17,358 nucleotides of DNA. Source: Vallitaleaceae bacterium (GTDB lineage: Bacteria > Bacillota > Clostridia > Lachnospirales > Vallitaleaceae). The position numbers and the translations under genes were made by a program. The stretch lies in assembly GCA_027858555.1 (NCBI GenBank), contig JAQICP010000558.1, forward strand, positions 1 through 17,358, in the 5' to 3' direction. Shown piece by piece: positions 1 to 7,746 of the stretch; position 1 is the first letter of the stretch; each line of letters opens with the position of its first letter. The notes under the pieces were generated by a model. That model was given only the letters and a program-made list of their open reading frames with translations, did not search any database and was not told the origin of the DNA.

Positions 1-1864
1 CTCCTAGACTGCGTCCAGCATCATAATAAGCAGTGAGATAATATTTTTCCAGATCAACGACTGGACTGGTTTCCAATATATGATATTCGCCTTGATCATA
101 GAAATAGACTTGTATGTCATCTGCTAACATATAGGTAATGCCATTGCTTTGAATTCTAGTCAACGTTATACCCTGAACCTGCAACGAACCAATATTAGCT
201 ATGGTAGCTATCATCCCGTCGGAGTCATAGCTGATATAGATACCACCGCTATAAAGGGTCCATTTGTCTGGTTCAACTGTCACAGACTTTTCCATGCCAT
301 TAAGATAAAAAGTATATGTCTTAGAGGTCAGCACTTCACTAGTAGAGTCATCCATATTCTTAATGGTTGAATAGTTCTCTTCAGTGGACATCAAATAACC
401 ATAATCATATAAGTCCCCTGTTGCATCACGTAATATAATGGTGTCTATCTCTCGTTTCTCATTATAAAATACTGAATATATATTAGCAGATGAAAGCGTC
501 ACATTATCTAAACGACTTGGTAAAAGAATGGCATATTCTCCCTTGCTATTCGTATCCATAATTTTGACATCTTTTGCTAATGAATATCCGCCAAGGGTCA
601 TTTCATCCATATCGAACAAACCGCTAGCCGTATGAAGTTCAGCCGTTTCAACATTAATGGTTCCTCCAGCAAAAGTCACTTCCACCACTGAACCGATTGT
701 AAAAGTAGTCGCTACATCATACATATAAGTATTGACAGTGCCATCTGCCTCAGCCACAGTTACCATTTTAGCTATCTGCCATGTCCCGTCAGCTTTTCTA
801 AGGGTACTTACTTGTGTGGCAGTCACAACGCCATACCTGAACCCATCTGCTTTATCGAGATCGATGATATCAACGACTGTTTTATCTGATCCCAGTAGTA
901 AGGCTACCTTATCTCCAATGACATATGTGCCATTTTGTCTTAATTTGCCAATTGCAACTGATGTTGACACATCTACAGTATTGCCACTCACAGTAACCTG
1001 TTTTGGATTATCTGCACTCGGTCCTATTGCTGTTATGGTGCCAAGTATCTTATCACTATAAGCCCATATTTTTTTTGAATAGGCATTATAGTAATAGACG
1101 TCATTAATATGAATGTCTATCCTAGTTACAAGTGCGCCATCTCTATAAAATGTCCCCTCGTAGTATGTAAACGGTAAGTCCAAATACCATGTATCATCGG
1201 TAACAACCGTCGGACCAACAAGGGCTTCTCCAATTAATTGATAGTAATCAATATGCCCTTCGCTATCTAATTCATAACCTAGTTCATTCGCATAATATGT
1301 GCCTTGATAGGTTTTAGTTTCAAGTAAGTTTACTATAAGCTTGGCACATTCTTCTCTAGTTAGATATTCGCCTTTGCTCTTATTGATACCCAGGTCTAAT
1401 TCAAGCACTTCATATTGACTCAGTTGTGCTGTAGGATATACACCCATCAAATTGGTTTGATCGTACCCAATCACTCTGAGTGCCATTGTCACTGCTTCTT
1501 CTAGTTTGACTGGCTGATTTGGTTTAAAATTACCATCTATGTAACCTTTCACCCATCCTGCATCAAGTGCTGCTTTTATATAACCTGCAGCCCAATGATT
1601 ATAAGATACATCTGAAAAAACCGATACATAGCTGTTACCACTTACCTGATCTTTTAACGTCGAAGCCATAACCAACATTTTGGTTATTTCTGCACGGGTG
1701 ACCCCGTCATCAAGATTCATATTGCCTTTTTCATTACCTGTCATAACGCCTAAGTACTGGACAATATCAATCGTCTCATCTGCCGTGGCATAGCTTGGTA
1801 TGTTCATCATACTTACCATGATTATTGTTGCAACAGCATAGATCCATATATTCTTTATTCTCAT
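1..1864 (-). CDS. S-layer homology (SLH) domain exported protein, 3' end beyond window
   Basis: The frame is open from an ATG at 1864 to the left edge (621 codons, no stop seen), so the C-terminus is missing. The start is set by GGAGG at 1872-1876 (minus strand), 7 nt before the ATG. Residues 1-28 are a signal peptide (a basic start, a hydrophobic stretch, then SYATA). Three SLH-like repeats follow at about 30-70, 81-133 and 148-183. The second is canonical, with FSDV, HWA, YI, GY.DG.F.P and a following EE..TMALR. SLH triplets normally bind pyruvylated secondary cell-wall polymer, so the protein probably sits on the cell surface. Residues 200-621 are beta-rich, full of Thr, Asp and Tyr, with no domain I can name. 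It lies 124 bp downstream of the ABC permease on the same strand and may be co-transcribed with it. Confident of the SLH assignment; the function of the rest is unknown. Confidence 0.9.
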   Translation of the reverse strand, partial: MRIKNIWIYAVATIIMVSMMNIPSYATADETIDIVQYLGVMTGNEKGNMNLDDGVTRAEITKMLVMASTLKDQVSGNSYVSVFSDVSYNHWAAGYIKAALDAGWVKGYIDGNFKPNQPVKLEEAVTMALRVIGYDQTNLMGVYPTAQLSQYEVLELDLGINKSKGEYLTREECAKLIVNLLETKTYQGTYYANELGYELDSEGHIDYYQLIGEALVGPTVVTDDTWYLDLPFTYYEGTFYRDGALVTRIDIHINDVYYYNAYSKKIWAYSDKILGTITAIGPSADNPKQVTVSGNTVDVSTSVAIGKLRQNGTYVIGDKVALLLGSDKTVVDIIDLDKADGFRYGVVTATQVSTLRKADGTWQIAKMVTVAEADGTVNTYMYDVATTFTIGSVVEVTFAGGTINVETAELHTASGLFDMDEMTLGGYSLAKDVKIMDTNSKGEYAILLPSRLDNVTLSSANIYSVFYNEKREIDTIILRDATGDLYDYGYLMSTEENYSTIKNMDDSTSEVLTSKTYTFYLNGMEKSVTVEPDKWTLYSGGIYISYDSDGMIATIANIGSLQVQGITLTRIQSNGITYMLADDIQVYFYDQGEYHILETSPVVDLEKYYLTAYYDAGRSLG

Positions 1865-1893
1865 TTTTCTTCCTCCAAGTTGTTCAGTTTTAT

Positions 1894-1979
1894 ATGTGTT
1901 CTAGTTCTTCATGTGTTCTAGTTCTTTATGTGTTCTAGTTCTTCATGTGTTCTAGTTCTTCGTATGCTTAATTCTTCAT
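1894..1979. repeat. 17-bp tandem repeat array, four near-identical units plus one degenerate
   Basis: The units are 1894-1910, 1911-1927, 1928-1944 and 1945-1961 (plus strand ATGTGTTCTAGTTCTTC; unit 2 ends in T instead of C). A degenerate fifth copy runs to about 1979. The array fills most of the gap between the permease stop and the SLH start, ending about 30 nt before the SLH ATG. It should therefore lie in the mRNA leader if the SLH gene is read through from the transporter operon. Its role is unknown: it may be a binding-site array, an RNA leader element or a slippage product. Confidence 0.95.
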
Positions 1980-1988
1980 ATTAATAAT

Positions 1989-3182
1989 CTAATCATATCT
2001 AAGTGCATCAATCGGATTAAGTCTCGCTGCATTCCTAGCAGGCAAATAGCCAAATACAATGCCGATGGTTACTGAAACACCAAACGCAATCATGACCGAA
2101 CTTAAAGTTGGCAACAGACTTATATCCTCATCTAGCATCTGACTTATAACTAATGTTCCAAGAGAAGACATCAGATAACCAAAACCAATACCAATGATGC
2201 CCCCTATTGCACTGGTTGTAGCCGCTTCAATAACAAATTGTTGCATGATATTATGTCTTTTTGCGCCAAGAGATTTTCGAATGCCAATCTCCCGTGTTCG
2301 TTCAGTGACAGATACCAAAGTAATATTCATAATACCGATGCCTCCTACCACTAAGGAAATAGCCGCTATAGCTGCTAAGATAACAACCATGATATTGATC
2401 ATACTGGTCATGGTATCTAAGAGTTCTGACATGCTGAATATCATATAGGCATCTTCATCCTTGAATATATCATAAAGAAAATAACGCAGATCTTCTTTGG
2501 AAGCATCCACCGTTTCTTCTGATCGTACTTCTACAGCGTAGGATGAAATCACACTACTACCAGCTAATTTGAGTGCACTGCTATAAGGCAGGTGGATGAT
2601 ATCATCTGAATCACCTTTTTCACTATCCGCCACTTCATCAAGGACGCCAACAATGGTAAAAACTTGTCCGTTAATCTTCATGGTCTGGCCTATTACGTCA
2701 TCATCAAAAAAATTATCTGCAATATAACTGCCTATCACTATAACTTTACTATAATTGGTCACATCCACATATTGGACATATCGACCTTGACTTAGAACCA
2801 GACTTTTTAACTCATTGTAATCTTCACTGACACCCGTCATACTTGTTTGCTCTAGAGTCTCAGTTCCAACCTTTACGGAACCTGGCACATTTACAGTTGG
2901 CGATATATGATTGTATAAATCCTGGTTTTCATTTATATGTTCATATAGTTCGTCAAAATCTAATGTTCTTGTTGATCCTTTTCCCATAACGGTCACATTT
3001 AACACATTCGTCCCCATACTTGAAAAACTATCCACCATGAAATTTTCCATACCATTGCCCAAAGAAGTAATGATAATAACCGCACCTACTCCGATAATAA
3101 TACCAAGCATGGTTAATAATGACCTCACTTTACTGCCTAGTAGATTCTTAATTGCAAGTTCAATCGTTTCAAAGAACCTCAT
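1989..3182 (-). CDS. MacB/FtsX-type ABC transporter permease
   Basis: This is a 397-residue integral membrane component of an efflux-type ABC transporter. The N-terminus carries the family opening (ELAIKNLLGSKVRSLLTMLG) and a first membrane helix at about 22-42. A long extracytoplasmic domain (about 45-250, the MacB periplasmic-core-like region) follows. Three C-terminal helices lie at roughly 255-285, 310-345 and 360-385. The stretch VTERTREIGIRKSLGAKR before the third helix is the typical cytoplasmic coupling segment of FtsX-domain permeases. Length and layout match Gram-positive MacB-like permeases without a fused ATPase. The start is an ATG with AAGGAGG about 6 nt upstream, and it overlaps the end of the ATPase gene by 14 bp, implying translational coupling. 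With the ATPase and adaptor it should export a peptide, antibiotic or other amphiphile; the substrate cannot be read from sequence. Confidence 0.93.
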   Translation of the reverse strand: MRFFETIELAIKNLLGSKVRSLLTMLGIIIGVGAVIIITSLGNGMENFMVDSFSSMGTNVLNVTVMGKGSTRTLDFDELYEHINENQDLYNHISPTVNVPGSVKVGTETLEQTSMTGVSEDYNELKSLVLSQGRYVQYVDVTNYSKVIVIGSYIADNFFDDDVIGQTMKINGQVFTIVGVLDEVADSEKGDSDDIIHLPYSSALKLAGSSVISSYAVEVRSEETVDASKEDLRYFLYDIFKDEDAYMIFSMSELLDTMTSMINIMVVILAAIAAISLVVGGIGIMNITLVSVTERTREIGIRKSLGAKRHNIMQQFVIEAATTSAIGGIIGIGFGYLMSSLGTLVISQMLDEDISLLPTLSSVMIAFGVSVTIGIVFGYLPARNAARLNPIDALRYD

Positions 3183-3912
3183 AGACTTCCTCCTTCAAAC
3201 CAGCAAATAGAGCATGCTCGTGATCTGGTGGACCATCGTAGACTATCTTTCCATCTTCAAGTCGTATGATTCGATTAGCCTCTCCGGCAGTTTCATTATC
3301 ATGGGTAATCAGCACAACTGTATTGCCTTCTTCATGAATTTCTCGTAATAATTCCATCACATTTCTGCCAGTTTTAGAATCAAGTGCCCCAGTTGGCTCA
3401 TCTGCCAATATGACAGATGGCTCTCCCACTAAAGCACGAGCTATGGAAACTCTTTGCTGTTGACCACCTGAAAGCTGTGTTGGTCGATTTTTAATCTTAT
3501 CACTAAGTCCAACGCGTTCAAGCACTTTATTGATTCTCTCGTTGCGTGTGTTTTTATCAATACCGGCATATTGCATGGGTACTTCAACATTCTCTTTTAC
3601 CGATAATTTAGATAAAAGATTATATTGTTGAAAAATAAAACCAATCATCTCATTTCTTATCTCTGCAAGCCTATCATCCACCATATCACTGACATCCTTG
3701 CCTCCCAGATGATATAAGCCACTTGTTGGACTATCTAAGCATCCCATAATGTTCATACAGGTAGATTTACCTGACCCTGATTGACCCACTATAGCAACAT
3801 ATTCTCCTTTATATATATCAAAGCTAACACCATCGAGTGCTCGCACTTCAAAATCTCCCATTTTGTATATTTTGTATATATCTTTAAATACGATTAAAGG
3901 TTCATCTATCAC
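3169..3912 (-). CDS. ABC transporter ATP-binding protein (MacB/LolD family)
   Basis: This is a 247-residue ATPase of the lipoprotein/macrolide export type. Visible motifs are Walker A GQSGSGKST (43-51), a Q-loop near Q94-Q95, the signature LSGGQ (146-150), Walker B VILADE (166-171), the D-loop GALD and the switch His in ITHD (203). It powers the neighbouring permease on the inner face of the membrane. The start is a GTG at 3912 that shares one base with the stop of the upstream adaptor gene (TAGTG). The GGAGG for this start lies inside the glycine-rich last codons of the adaptor, a strong sign of coupled translation. It overlaps the permease gene by 14 bp. All catalytic motifs look intact. 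The family is certain; the substrate is not. Confidence 0.95.
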   Translation of the reverse strand: MIDEPLIVFKDIYKIYKMGDFEVRALDGVSFDIYKGEYVAIVGQSGSGKSTCMNIMGCLDSPTSGLYHLGGKDVSDMVDDRLAEIRNEMIGFIFQQYNLLSKLSVKENVEVPMQYAGIDKNTRNERINKVLERVGLSDKIKNRPTQLSGGQQQRVSIARALVGEPSVILADEPTGALDSKTGRNVMELLREIHEEGNTVVLITHDNETAGEANRIIRLEDGKIVYDGPPDHEHALFAGLKEEVYEVL

Positions 3913-5468
3913 TAAAATCCACCTCCATCATTTCCTGGACCGAATCTCACTTCATTAGCTGAAAGTACGACTTCTTTGACAAGTATTCGATCATTATCCT
4001 CTAAGCCGGATAATATTTCCACATAAGTATCGTCACTGATTCCTACTGTAACAGTCACATACCCATACCCTTCAGGAATATCCGAGGTCTCATCTTGTTT
4101 TGCCACGCCTGTATAGATAAGCACTTGGTTGTCTCTTTCGATAGCTGAAATCGGTATAACAAGGGCATCTTTTTTCTCTGCAACAATGACATTAAATGTG
4201 GCATTCATACCTGGTAAAAGACCTTCTATGTTATCAATTCTGACAGTTACAGGATAGGTTGTTACACCATTCATTGTACTACCATTAATATTGATGCGGG
4301 TAATGATGCCCTCATATACTTGCTCTTCTAGTGCTTCAACTGTAATCTCTACACTGCTACCTACCTTAACTTTGCTGATATCTAATTCATCAATGTTTAA
4401 TACAGTTGTCAGATACGACATATCAAAGACTGTACATAAGGTGTTTACTTGTGATAATGTATCACCGACCTTCACACTTTTTTCAACAATGGTTCCGGCA
4501 ATTGGTGAACGAATCTCATAGTCATCAAGGGCCTCTAATTGTTTATCTAAGGACATCTGAGCGCTTTGTATGGTATAATCACTATCTACAAGGGCATTAC
4601 TCAAGGTATCATTCATCAGAACAACCAACAGCTGTCCTGCTCCTACGTTTTCACCTTCACTTACTAGAATTTGTGATACTTCCCCAGAAGCCATTGCCAT
4701 TACATTCTCTTGTGTCTTCCATTCAAAACCACCAATCTCAGTACCGGCATAATTGCCAGCTTGAGCATATCCTTCCATACCAGCACTGAGAGCGCCAGGA
4801 TTTGGGACTTCAATTGTGATTTCTCTGGTAATCACATTAGCAGCTGTGATACTCGTCACACTTGCCACCTTGGTAATTATGCCTGTAACTGTTTCATAAT
4901 TATTGCTTAAAGTTATAACTGCCTCAGTACCAAGTATCATCTTTTCTGCTTCACTAGCAATAAAAGGCACCTTCATAATCAGATTAGCCTGGTCCCTGAT
5001 AGTAGCTATTACTTCTCCAGCATTTACCATGCTACCTGCTTCAATATCTATTTGAATGATCGTACCTTCTTTATCTGATCTTATTTTTAAATCTTCCATA
5101 CTTGTAATATTTCGATCATACCTGACTTGACTCTGTTCCAATGACATCCGGGCTTGATCGATACTGTTTGAAAGGGCTGAACTATCTATCACATACAATA
5201 GGGCATCTTTTTCTGCTATTTCACCTTCGTTAAAATCAGCTTGGAGGACTTCCCCTGTTACTATGGATGTGACAGTATATGAATCTGCAGGCTCCAATGT
5301 CCCATTACCACTTAATGATGTCTTTATATCTTGTCTGATTGGTGTCGCTTCGCTATATTTTTCACTAACTGGCGCCGCATCAGAATTCGGCTTATTCATA
5401 ATTGTCATTACAGCTATAATCAAGATGGCTATGACTGCGATTATTATTATAATTTTTTTCTTTTTCAT
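3912..5468 (-). CDS. HlyD/MacA-like membrane-fusion (adaptor) protein with duplicated lipoyl-hairpin module
   Basis: This is a 518-residue adaptor subunit, first gene of the ABC operon. It has a lysine start and one N-terminal membrane anchor (about 6-23), so most of it lies outside the membrane. The region 61-230 has the usual order: a half lipoyl motif (TGEVLQADFNEGE), a short helical hairpin, a second half lipoyl motif (DKEGTIIQIDIEAGSMV) and a beta-barrel. The same order recurs at 255-400 (SGEVSQILVSEGENV, hairpin, SPIAGTIVEKSVKVGDTL, then LLPGMNATFNV). That makes it longer than ordinary MacA-like adaptors of about 350-400 residues. The hairpins are too short to reach a TolC-like channel, as expected in a monoderm. 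The ATG has GGAAGG upstream. The glycine-rich tail (GNDGGGF) doubles as the ribosome binding site of the ATPase gene. Confidence 0.92.
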   Translation of the reverse strand: MKKKKIIIIIAVIAILIIAVMTIMNKPNSDAAPVSEKYSEATPIRQDIKTSLSGNGTLEPADSYTVTSIVTGEVLQADFNEGEIAEKDALLYVIDSSALSNSIDQARMSLEQSQVRYDRNITSMEDLKIRSDKEGTIIQIDIEAGSMVNAGEVIATIRDQANLIMKVPFIASEAEKMILGTEAVITLSNNYETVTGIITKVASVTSITAANVITREITIEVPNPGALSAGMEGYAQAGNYAGTEIGGFEWKTQENVMAMASGEVSQILVSEGENVGAGQLLVVLMNDTLSNALVDSDYTIQSAQMSLDKQLEALDDYEIRSPIAGTIVEKSVKVGDTLSQVNTLCTVFDMSYLTTVLNIDELDISKVKVGSSVEITVEALEEQVYEGIITRININGSTMNGVTTYPVTVRIDNIEGLLPGMNATFNVIVAEKKDALVIPISAIERDNQVLIYTGVAKQDETSDIPEGYGYVTVTVGISDDTYVEILSGLEDNDRILVKEVVLSANEVRFGPGNDGGGF

Positions 5469-5543
5469 GCTACTTCCTTCCTTAAACCATTATTCTTCTT
5501 TTTCTATTGTATGTTGATTGCTTTCTTGTCATAATGAAGCATA

Positions 5544-5571
5544 CCAACTAAATATAAACTCAGCCTAAACT
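5544..5571 (-). promoter_or_regulatory. Three direct repeats, AGTTTA/AGTTTA/AGTTGG, 11 bp apart, upstream of the ABC operon
   Basis: On the minus strand AGTTTA (5566-5571), AGTTTA (5555-5560) and AGTTGG (5544-5549) are each separated by exactly 5 nt. Direct hexamers with one-helical-turn spacing are how OmpR-family regulators such as PhoP usually bind. The array lies 75-103 bp upstream of the adaptor ATG. A possible -10 (CATTAT, 5531-5536) would place the middle hexamer at the -35 position. Spacing and sequence are seen directly; binding is inferred. Confidence 0.5.
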
Positions 5572-5660
5572 AATCCACAATTTTATCTAATTTATTTTTA
5601 AAACTTTATTAAACTTGTCTTAAAAGTAAATATATCAAGATTTTTACTTGCATTTTTGAT

Positions 5661-5694
5661 AGTTAACAATTAGTTGATATTATTTAAGTATAAT
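5661..5694 (+). promoter_or_regulatory. Probable autoregulated promoter of the two-component operon
   Basis: AGTTAA (5661-5666) and AGTTGA (5672-5677) form a direct pair with 5 nt between them. This is the same spacing and nearly the same word as the array facing the ABC operon, but in the opposite orientation. A perfect -10 TATAAT follows at 5689-5694, about 25 nt before the AGGAGG of the regulator gene. No good -35 hexamer is present at 17 bp, as in promoters that need an activator. Confidence 0.5.
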
Positions 5695-5730
5695 AAACAC
5701 AAACAAACCACCATCGATAGGAGGCATTAT

Positions 5731-6408
5731 ATGTTTACTGTTTTAGTTGTTGAAGATGATCTTAAGTTATTAGAACTTTTTTCAATTGTTTTAGAAAAAA
5801 ACGGCTATAAGACACTTCGAGCTACCAATGGTGAAGTTGCTCTGGGTATACTGGATACCACGTATGTTGATTTAATCATCAGTGATTTGATGATGCCACA
5901 TATGGATGGCTTCGAATTGTTGAGCCAAATAAGAAGTGTAAACAAAGAAACTCCCATGATTATAATTACCGCTAAAGAACAGTTTAAGGATAAAGAACAG
6001 GCCTTTCATAACGGTGCTGATGACTATATGATTAAACCCATTAATGTGAATGAAATGCTGCTTCGTGTAAAAGCAATACTCAGGCGATCCCAAATCATTC
6101 ATGATCGCCAATTAACCATTGGTTCTTCTACCTTACTATTTGATACCTTTACAGTAGAATGGTCCAATATCTCTTTGCTATTACCACAAAAAGAATTTCT
6201 CCTTCTATATAAATTGACATCAAATACAAATCGAACATATACCAGGCAGCAACTTTTTGATGAAATATGGGGCATCGACAGCGATACAGATATTCGTACC
6301 ATAGATGTTCATATTAATCGATTACGAGATCACATTAGCGATAATCCTGATTTTAAAGTAACAACAATCAGAGGACTTGGCTACAAATTGGAGGTTAAAA
6401 GTGTTTAA
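5731..6408 (+). CDS. OmpR/PhoB-family response regulator
   Basis: This is a 225-residue two-domain DNA-binding regulator. The receiver domain (1-115) has the acidic pocket E8/D9/D10, the phosphoacceptor D52 (in SDLMMP), T80 and K102 (in IKP). The C-terminal winged-helix domain (about 130-225) has the usual recognition-helix region (TIDVHINRLRDHI) and the closing TIRGLGYKLE wing. The ATG at 5731 is chosen because AGGAGG lies at 5719-5724 with a 6-nt spacer. The frame is open further upstream, but that stretch does not look like receiver sequence. It overlaps the kinase gene by 8 bp and is divergent from the ABC operon, its most likely target along with its own promoter (see the 11-bp phased boxes). 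The signal is unknown. Confidence 0.96.
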   Translation: MFTVLVVEDDLKLLELFSIVLEKNGYKTLRATNGEVALGILDTTYVDLIISDLMMPHMDGFELLSQIRSVNKETPMIIITAKEQFKDKEQAFHNGADDYMIKPINVNEMLLRVKAILRRSQIIHDRQLTIGSSTLLFDTFTVEWSNISLLLPQKEFLLLYKLTSNTNRTYTRQQLFDEIWGIDSDTDIRTIDVHINRLRDHISDNPDFKVTTIRGLGYKLEVKSV

Positions 6409-7492
6409 AAAATCCCAAAGCAAAGAACCTTTCCTATCTAAACTGAGTCATCAAGTTCCCTATAAAGAGAAAAACCTCTGGTTCTATTTTGCCGCCAGCA
6501 ATTTTATTATTTCTATGTTAGTTGGCTTTGCTATGGGTCTAATCTATTTATTCCTATTAACTTTTGATTTAATACCAAAAGGATTTGGCAGAGGCACCCC
6601 GCTTATTATGCTTCTTTTAACAAGTGGTCTTATTGCCGCTTTTGTTACTACTTTTATTGGTCGTATAATCCTTACGCCGCTTCAGCACTTTATTCATGCT
6701 ACCCAAGTAGTTGCTAAAGGTGATTTCACAATCCAATTAGAAAACAAATCCAAACTAAGAACGCTCCAAAATATGACATCGAATTTCAATACAATGGTCA
6801 ACGATCTGGCTAGTATCGAAACCCTTCGTTCTGATTTTATTAACAATGTTTCTCACGAGTTTAAGACACCGTTAACCGCTATTGAAGGTTATGCTATGCT
6901 CCTCCAATCAGAAAACATTACACAAGATGACTTTAATCAATATGTTACTATGATTATTGAAAGCACTGGACAACTATCTACTATAACAACTAACATTCTT
7001 TGGTTATCAAAACTAGAACAAGAAGATATATTACAAAAGCAAAGCACTTTTCTACTAGATGAACAATTACGTCAAAGCATTCTTCAACTGGAACCTTTTT
7101 GGCATGAAAAAAAACTGGAATTGGATATCGAAATAGAGACTGCTAGTTACACAGGCGCTGAAAACCTTCTCTTCCAAGTATGGAGCAATCTACTCAGTAA
7201 TGCCATAAAATTTTCTCATATCGGGGGTGCTTTAAGGGTTACGTTAACAACTAAAAACAATCAGATACTTGTTAGCATTGAGGATAAAGGCATGGGCATG
7301 TCTGAATTAACCCAAAAGCATATCTTTGATAAGTTCTATCAAGGGGAGACGTCAAGGAGTCAGGAAGGCTCCGGTCTTGGCCTACCTCTTGTTAAAAGTA
7401 TCCTTAAGTTACATGATGGTACGATTGACTATGAGAGTGAACTTGATAAAGGTACCACTGTAACTGTTGCCTTACCAGTTACAACCTTCTAA
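6401..7492 (+). CDS. Sensor histidine kinase with minimal extracytoplasmic loop
   Basis: This is a 363-residue membrane kinase that should phosphorylate the adjacent regulator. Two membrane helices (about 28-54 and 67-91) enclose only about a dozen residues, so there is no external sensor domain. A HAMP-like linker (about 92-140) follows. Next come the HisKA motif with phosphoacceptor H152 (VSHEFKTPLTAIEGY), the N-box NLLSNAIKF (263-271), the G1 box DKGMGM (295-300), an F-box (FDKFYQG) and the G2 box GSGLGL (323-328). The start is a GTG at 6401 with GGAGG at 6390-6394 and a 6-nt spacer, overlapping the regulator stop by 8 bp. In-frame codons upstream of the GTG lie inside the regulator gene. 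Such short-loop kinases often work with ABC transporters and sense within the membrane or through the transporter. That fits this neighbourhood but is inference. Confidence 0.95.
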   Translation: MFKKSQSKEPFLSKLSHQVPYKEKNLWFYFAASNFIISMLVGFAMGLIYLFLLTFDLIPKGFGRGTPLIMLLLTSGLIAAFVTTFIGRIILTPLQHFIHATQVVAKGDFTIQLENKSKLRTLQNMTSNFNTMVNDLASIETLRSDFINNVSHEFKTPLTAIEGYAMLLQSENITQDDFNQYVTMIIESTGQLSTITTNILWLSKLEQEDILQKQSTFLLDEQLRQSILQLEPFWHEKKLELDIEIETASYTGAENLLFQVWSNLLSNAIKFSHIGGALRVTLTTKNNQILVSIEDKGMGMSELTQKHIFDKFYQGETSRSQEGSGLGLPLVKSILKLHDGTIDYESELDKGTTVTVALPVTTF

Positions 7493-7531
7493 AAGAAATA
7501 TAGCTCATACATTAAGTTTACCGCATCTCAA

Positions 7532-7550
7532 TATAACTGGTTCAGTTGTA
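7532..7550 (+). other. 8-bp hairpin downstream of the kinase gene, no U-tract
   Basis: TATAACTG and CAGTTGTA can pair around a GTT loop (with one G-U pair) about 40 nt after the kinase stop. No run of T follows, so it is not a standard intrinsic terminator. It may mark the 3' end of the two-component mRNA. Nothing coding was seen in 7493-7746. Confidence 0.3.
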
Positions 7551-7615
7551 AGAATATATTAGATAGACTAGGTATGATCATTGAAAATATCGCTTCTAAT
7601 CATTTATTAAAACTA

Positions 7616-7682
7616 CACAAGAACCTGATATGCTGATTCAACTTCAGATTTCACAAGAACCTACTCTGTGCAAGTAGAACCT
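7616..7682 (+). repeat. Short direct repeats upstream of the SEC-C gene
   Basis: CACAAGAACCT occurs at 7616-7626 and again at 7652-7662. A third partial copy, AGAACCT, is at 7676-7682. The first and third copies are each followed by similar bases (AGAACCTGATATGCT, AGAACCTAACATGCT). They sit just upstream of the likely -10 of the SEC-C gene and could be operator copies or decayed repeats. Confidence 0.5.
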
Positions 7683-7689
7683 AACATGC

Positions 7690-7695
7690 TATAAT
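7690..7695 (+). promoter_or_regulatory. Likely -10 box (TATAAT) of the SEC-C gene
   Basis: A perfect TATAAT lies 51 nt before the ATG at 7747. No convincing -35 is present at 16-18 bp. The AGAAGG ribosome binding site at 7735-7740 follows, with a 6-nt spacer. Confidence 0.4.
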
Positions 7696-7746
7696 ATTTC
7701 TAATCGACGATATTTCACATTAGTCAATATAGAAAGAAGGAAAAAT

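Noticed and set aside
732..1061. Plus-strand open frame of 109 codons
   Set aside because: It lies wholly opposite the SLH gene, has no ribosome binding site and a low-complexity composition; it is a shadow frame.
1894..1979. CRISPR-like array
   Set aside because: The 17-bp units are contiguous with no spacers and no cas genes nearby; this is a plain tandem repeat.
1989..5468. Complete MacAB-TolC tripartite pump
   Set aside because: No outer-membrane channel gene is present, the adaptor hairpins are short, and the SLH and lipoprotein genes point to a monoderm cell.
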